DNA of 64,000 nt from UBA9959 sp035353595 (GTDB lineage: Bacteria > Elusimicrobiota > Elusimicrobia > Elusimicrobiales > UBA9959): positions 1 through 64,000 of the forward strand of contig DAOPZW010000001.1 of the NCBI GenBank assembly GCA_035353595.1, in the 5' to 3' direction. Of the stretch, positions 60,397-64,000 are shown in pieces. Below the pieces are notes generated by a model. The model ran no database searches and was not told where the DNA came from. It saw nothing but the letters and a program-made list of their open reading frames with translations. Each line of letters starts with the position of its first letter. The stretch's first letter is position 1. The position numbers and the translations under genes are program-made.

Positions 60397-61229
60397 CAAC
60401 AGCGACAAAACGTGTTTTCGTGGTTCCCTTCAATGAAGCCGTGCTGGGTAAAACGGGTTCGCACCCGGTGGCCGTGCGCACCAACGATCCCGGCGAGATA
60501 AGCCGCATAGCCGCTTCGGTCAGCGCCGACAGGCTGCATTGCATCGAGGTCAGCTCCGACAGCCTGGCCGGGCTGGACTTCAAGAAAGAATGGCTGGCGC
60601 TGCCGCTGGTGTTCCGCTTGAAACGCGCCGGGCGGCTGCTGGACAGCATTCCCGCGCTCGAAACCCTGCGCGGCGCCGCGGCCCGCTTCTATTTCCCGGC
60701 CACGCCTGAAAATATCACGGCGGCGCGCGTGCTGTCCTCGCTGATGGTGAAGACGGGGCTGCTGCTGGACGGCGAAGGCGCCGACTGGGACGCCCTGGAA
60801 GACCTGGTGGTCTACGATTCCTGCGGCAAAGTGCCGCACTCCTCCGTGGAGCCTTTCCGCTACGTGTACGCCGAGTATAAGAACCGGCAGGCGGATTATA
60901 ACGAGCTGTACCTGGAAAAAGAGGGCACCTTCTACCATTGCGACGCGCAGGGCAATGTGGCCCTTTCCGGCGCCGCGCTGGCCGGCGGCGACTTTATAGG
61001 CACGCTGGACAAAGCCGACGCCATAGACTTCTCCGCCTGCAGCCTGGCCGCCAGGGAAAAGCGCCGCGCCCCGCTGCTGAAATTCGAAGGCTGCGCGGTG
61101 TGCCCCGGCTGGCTGGCCTGCGGTTACCGCAACAGCGCCAAACCCGAAACCTGCGGCATGAAGCCGTTCATGACCGCGCTGCTGGACGCCGCCGAACAGG
61201 TGAATAAAAATGCCGACCATAATATTTAA
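60393..61229 (+). CDS. SPASM-only partner of the radical SAM maturases
   Basis: 278 residues. No CxxxCxxC radical SAM motif is present, but a C-terminal cysteine cluster (ACSLAAREKRR then KFEGCAVCPGWLACGY and PETCGMKP) resembles a SPASM-type Fe-S domain. The rest (about 1-220) is unrecognised; YDSCGKVPHSSVEPFRYVYA may be part of a peptide-binding region. It overlaps both neighbours (ATGA with the first maturase; its last 20 bases with the second), implying tight coupling. It may be a substrate-recognition or auxiliary-cluster subunit. It has no precise family name that I know. Confidence 0.65.
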   Translation: MTTATKRVFVVPFNEAVLGKTGSHPVAVRTNDPGEISRIAASVSADRLHCIEVSSDSLAGLDFKKEWLALPLVFRLKRAGRLLDSIPALETLRGAAARFYFPATPENITAARVLSSLMVKTGLLLDGEGADWDALEDLVVYDSCGKVPHSSVEPFRYVYAEYKNRQADYNELYLEKEGTFYHCDAQGNVALSGAALAGGDFIGTLDKADAIDFSACSLAAREKRRAPLLKFEGCAVCPGWLACGYRNSAKPETCGMKPFMTALLDAAEQVNKNADHNI

Positions 61230-62319
61230 AGCTACCGAACGCTGCAACGCGAACTGCGCCTACTGCGACGTGGTGCGCAAGAAATGCGTGCCGGACATGT
61301 CCATGGACATGCTGCGGCTGGTCTTCTCCCGGGCGGACGCGTTCCTGAAAGAAAGGCCCGCCGAGCATATCAACCTGACCTGGCACGGCGGGGAAGTGAT
61401 GATGCTGGGGGCCGATTACCTGAACGCGGCGGCGCGGCTGCAGGCCGAGTGCTGCCCGTCCACCAAAGACCGGATCTTCCATTCGGTGCAGTCCAACCTT
61501 ACGCTGCTCGACGCCGGGCTGGTGGCCGCGCTGCGCAACCTGGGCATCAATAACGTCGGGACCAGCTACGACCCGCAGGACAATGTGCGCGGGTTCGGCA
61601 GCAGTCGGGATTCCGACAGCTACAATAAGCGCTTCTTCAGGGGCGTATCCCTGCTAGAGGAGAACGGCATGCAGTGGGGGCTTATCTACGTGGTCACCAA
61701 AAAGTCGCTGGCGGTGCCCGGCGAGTTGTTCCATTTTTTGACCAATATGACCAACGCCCTGATGATAAATCCCATCCTCACGCACGGCGGCGACGAGCTG
61801 GGCCTGGGCATAACGGCCGCGGAATACGCCGATTTCCTGGGCGAGATGTTCAAACTGTGGTGGCCGGCCCGGGACCGGTACGGCATGGTGCGGCCCTTCT
61901 CGGAATATTACGGCTACTATACGCGGCGCGAGACCGGGCTGGTCTGCACCCGCGGCGGCCAGTGCGGCAACAACCACATGTACATCGGCCCGCAGGGCCA
62001 GCTTTCGCATTGCAGCTGCTCCGCCGACTGGAGCCTGGTGGATTACGGCAATATCGCGGATACCACCATCGGCGAAGTTTTCGGCCGGCAGAAGCGCAAA
62101 GACTGGGCGGAGCGCGGCGCGGTGCTGGAGGCAGGGGACTGCAAGGACTGCCGCTTCTGGGGCATCTGCCACGGCGGCTGCCCGATGGATTCGCTGGCCG
62201 TGCACGGCGACCTGCGCCACAAGAGCGAGTGGTGCGACGGCACGAAACTGTTCCTGACCAAGTATTTCGAGCCGATAACAGGCTTACATTATGAAGGGGG
62301 CTCCGGCCATGGCAACTGA
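61210..62319 (+). CDS. Radical SAM/SPASM peptide maturase, second
   Basis: 369 residues. Radical SAM motif CNANCAYC (12-19). NLTWHGGEVMMLG (about 57) is like anSME/SPASM maturases. FKATERCNANCAYCDVV is a typical opening. The C-terminal SPASM domain has CTRGGQCGNNHMYIGPQGQL, HCSCSADWSLVDYGNI, and CKDCRFWGICHGGCPMDSL then WCDGTKLF. This complete SPASM pattern would bind two auxiliary clusters. Starts 20 bases inside the previous gene; a Shine-Dalgarno-like AACAGGTGAATAAA precedes the ATG. Confidence 0.92.
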   Translation: MPTIIFKATERCNANCAYCDVVRKKCVPDMSMDMLRLVFSRADAFLKERPAEHINLTWHGGEVMMLGADYLNAAARLQAECCPSTKDRIFHSVQSNLTLLDAGLVAALRNLGINNVGTSYDPQDNVRGFGSSRDSDSYNKRFFRGVSLLEENGMQWGLIYVVTKKSLAVPGELFHFLTNMTNALMINPILTHGGDELGLGITAAEYADFLGEMFKLWWPARDRYGMVRPFSEYYGYYTRRETGLVCTRGGQCGNNHMYIGPQGQLSHCSCSADWSLVDYGNIADTTIGEVFGRQKRKDWAERGAVLEAGDCKDCRFWGICHGGCPMDSLAVHGDLRHKSEWCDGTKLFLTKYFEPITGLHYEGGSGHGN

Positions 62320-63160
62320 ACCGCAGTGGATAGATCCTACCGGCGGGCTGGGCGACGTGCTGCTGCTGTCGGGCGTGCTCAAGCTGGTCCACGACAGGAC
62401 GGGCAAGAAATACAACATGATCCGGCGCACTTCTTTCACCGAAATGCTGGCCGGGCATCCGGCCATAGACCGCATAGATTATTTGCCGGCTGGCGCCCCG
62501 GTGATGCCGGTGAAATACGGGCTCAGCGAAGAAGTGCAGACCGGCGGCACCCGGGCTTTCCAGATGCTGGCCAAGATGTTCGGCCTGGAGCTGCCGGCGC
62601 CGGAAACTTTATACCTGCCGATGGACGGGGTTTCGGATACGCTGCTGGCGGACATGATCCCGTGGCGGGAGAAGAACGTGGCCATAGTGCCGGACAGCAC
62701 GGCGCCGAAAAAAATGATGCCGGCGGCCAAATGGGAAAAGGTGGCCAAAGCGCTGGCCGACAGCGGGGCGCTGGTGGTGCAGTTCGGCAAGAAAGGGTCC
62801 GAAAAGATCAAGTACTCCTATTCGCTGGCCGGCGTGACCACGCCCAAAGAAGCGATACTGCTGCTCAAGCGCATGGACCTGCTGATAACGCCCGACAGTT
62901 TCCTGATGCACGCCGCGCACATGACCGGCACGCCGGCCATTTCCCTGTGGGGCCCCACCGAAGCCGACATCTACGGCTACCCGGACCAGCAGCGGCTGGT
63001 AGTTCCCTGCCAGCACGGCCCCGGGAAATGCCGGGTGGCCGACTTTTTCGGCAAATGCTCGGCGCCGGCGCACTGCATGGACAAGATAGACACGGACGAG
63101 ATAGTGGCGCGCGCGCTGAAGCTGCTGGGCGGGCAGGGCGGCCGCGGGGGGAAAAAATGA
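62309..63160 (+). CDS. Glycosyltransferase family 9-like protein
   Basis: 283 residues from the chosen ATG (a start six codons upstream overlaps the previous gene more). GT9 (heptosyltransferase-type) features: N-terminal WIDPTGGLGDVLLLSGVLKL, the nucleotide-binding half with VAIVPDSTAPKKMMPAAKWE, and LLITPDSFLMHAAHMTGTPA then LWGPTE. C-terminal cysteines (GKCRVADFFGKCSAPAHCMD) are unusual for simple heptosyltransferases. In this operon it may glycosylate the matured peptide or a surface acceptor. Its stop overlaps the next gene. Confidence 0.8.
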   Translation: MATEPQWIDPTGGLGDVLLLSGVLKLVHDRTGKKYNMIRRTSFTEMLAGHPAIDRIDYLPAGAPVMPVKYGLSEEVQTGGTRAFQMLAKMFGLELPAPETLYLPMDGVSDTLLADMIPWREKNVAIVPDSTAPKKMMPAAKWEKVAKALADSGALVVQFGKKGSEKIKYSYSLAGVTTPKEAILLLKRMDLLITPDSFLMHAAHMTGTPAISLWGPTEADIYGYPDQQRLVVPCQHGPGKCRVADFFGKCSAPAHCMDKIDTDEIVARALKLLGGQGGRGGKK

Positions 63161-64000
63161 GCCTGAAGCCGTATGTTTTCCTGATGTGGCTGGCGCTGCT
63201 GCCGGCGCCGGCAGGCGCGGCGGTGCCCGAGGGCCAGCCGGCGCCGCGCGTGAGCATGCAGCTGCTTAAAGACGGCGCCGTTACCGATTTCCCCGGCTGG
63301 GCGGCGTACCGGGGCAAGGTGGTTGTGCTGGAACTGTGGGGCACCTGGTGCGCCCCTTGCGTGGTCTCCATTCCGCATTTTAACGGCTTGCAGAAAGCGC
63401 TGCAGGGTAAACCTGTGGAATTTATTTCCGTCACCGACGAGAGCGCGGCCCGCGTGGGGAAGTTCCTGGAGCAGCATCCGATGGCGGGCACCGTGGCCGT
63501 GGGCGGCGGGGAAGCCATCAGCGCTTTCGGCACGGGCCTGTTCCCGCAGACGGTGATAATAAGCAAAACCGGGACCGTGCTGCGCTATACCCAGCCCGAA
63601 GAACTTTCTGAGAAAGCCCTGGCCCGGCTGCTGGCTACCGGCTCAGCCGCCGGCATCAGGCGCATACTTCCCGACGTCGCTCCCGCGAAAAAGACGGCGC
63701 GCAGGACGCTGTTCGAGGTGCGCATAGACAGCATGTCCTGCGACGAGCCCGACAGTTTCGAGACCCAGGCCGGCCCCGCGGGCGTGACGCTGACCTGCAG
63801 CGGGGACCTGCGCCACGCGCTGTCGCAGGCTTACGGGATAAAGGAAAATAATATAGAGATCTCGTCCGCGCTGCCGCGGCAGAGCTTCAGCCTCACCGCG
63901 CGGTATCCGCAGGCTTCTGAGAAAATGTTCCGGTCTTTGCTGCGGCAGGCCGTAAAGACCGCTTACGGCGCAGAAGTGCGCGGCGTGAAAAAAGAAAAAC
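63157..64000 (+). CDS. TlpA-like thioredoxin with C-terminal DUF3738-like domain (incomplete at window end)
   Basis: Starts ATG 63157 overlapping the GT9 stop. Signal peptide (about 1-21, MWLALLPAPAGAA). Thioredoxin domain with the redox motif ELWGTWCAPCVVS (WCxPC, about 57-69) and a cis-Pro region GLFPQTVIIS. From about 185, LFEVRIDSMSCDEPDSFETQ, GDLRHALSQAYGIKENNIEI and EKMFRSLLRQAVKTAYG resemble the DUF3738 (TIGR03435) domain that follows TlpA in some soil bacteria. Probably acts in the periplasm on disulfides, plausibly on the two cysteines of the exported peptide. The C-terminus lies outside the window. Confidence 0.82.
   Translation, partial: MSLKPYVFLMWLALLPAPAGAAVPEGQPAPRVSMQLLKDGAVTDFPGWAAYRGKVVVLELWGTWCAPCVVSIPHFNGLQKALQGKPVEFISVTDESAARVGKFLEQHPMAGTVAVGGGEAISAFGTGLFPQTVIISKTGTVLRYTQPEELSEKALARLLATGSAAGIRRILPDVAPAKKTARRTLFEVRIDSMSCDEPDSFETQAGPAGVTLTCSGDLRHALSQAYGIKENNIEISSALPRQSFSLTARYPQASEKMFRSLLRQAVKTAYGAEVRGVKKEK

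Overview
The window looks like a high-GC, coding-dense chromosome segment from a Gram-negative (outer-membrane) bacterium. TolC and OmpA-like proteins, UPF0164/PorV-like barrels, signal peptides and lipoproteins support this. The monomeric isocitrate dehydrogenase, archaeal-type prolyl-tRNA synthetase, FISUMP-type domain, PorV-like proteins beside secreted metallopeptidases and divergent sigma-54 machinery suggest Elusimicrobiota or a similar little-studied phylum. That placement is inference; no rRNA or marker phylogeny is available here.

Layout. 1-2600: a truncated M16 peptidase, an OmpA-like protein and a catalase. 2690-7200: a sigma-54 control locus. It holds a sigma-54-activating response regulator with a 59-residue histidine-kinase-like hairpin protein, a divergent sigma-54-like factor, and an envelope operon (30-residue membrane peptide, DUF4097 protein, lipoprotein). 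7154-20575: an island-like segment bounded by a 483-bp direct repeat of the icd 3' end. It carries a YefM/YoeB-like toxin-antitoxin pair, a CPBP protease, a second response regulator with its small partner, and an operon of small secreted peptide, radical SAM enzyme, transglutaminase-TPR protein, frameshifted solute-binding protein and histidine kinase. 20155-33900: intact icd, a DUF4105 protein, a 2218-residue M64 peptidase with a PorV-like partner, and an HTH regulator. 33970-42400: proS, a decayed IS3 element, an M6 peptidase with a PorV/TPR partner, and an AsmA protein. 42479-48181: a MacAB-TolC-type export operon with an aminotransferase. 48257-58700: DUF1848 protein, SGNH hydrolase, epimerase, GapN-like dehydrogenase, trypsin-like protease, POT transporter and a polytopic GT-C-like protein. 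58778-64000: a peptide-maturation operon with a Tat-type precursor, two radical SAM enzymes, a SPASM-only partner, a GT9-like protein and a TlpA-like thioredoxin (cut by the window edge).

The most interesting connection is regulatory. Three promoters read TGGCATA(N)4ATTGCTCT, each with GG-N10-GC spacing. They lie upstream of the sigma-54-like factor, the envelope operon and the Tat/radical-SAM peptide operon. Each is preceded by palindromes of the form TTTTCANNTGAAAA centred about 105-108 bp upstream of the -12 element. Together with the response regulator encoded beside the first site, they suggest a dedicated, autoregulated regulon built on a divergent sigma-54 that controls envelope proteins and a ribosomally made, radical-SAM-modified, Tat-exported peptide. 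A second theme is leaderless transcription: several genes start exactly seven bases after a sigma-70-type -10 box.
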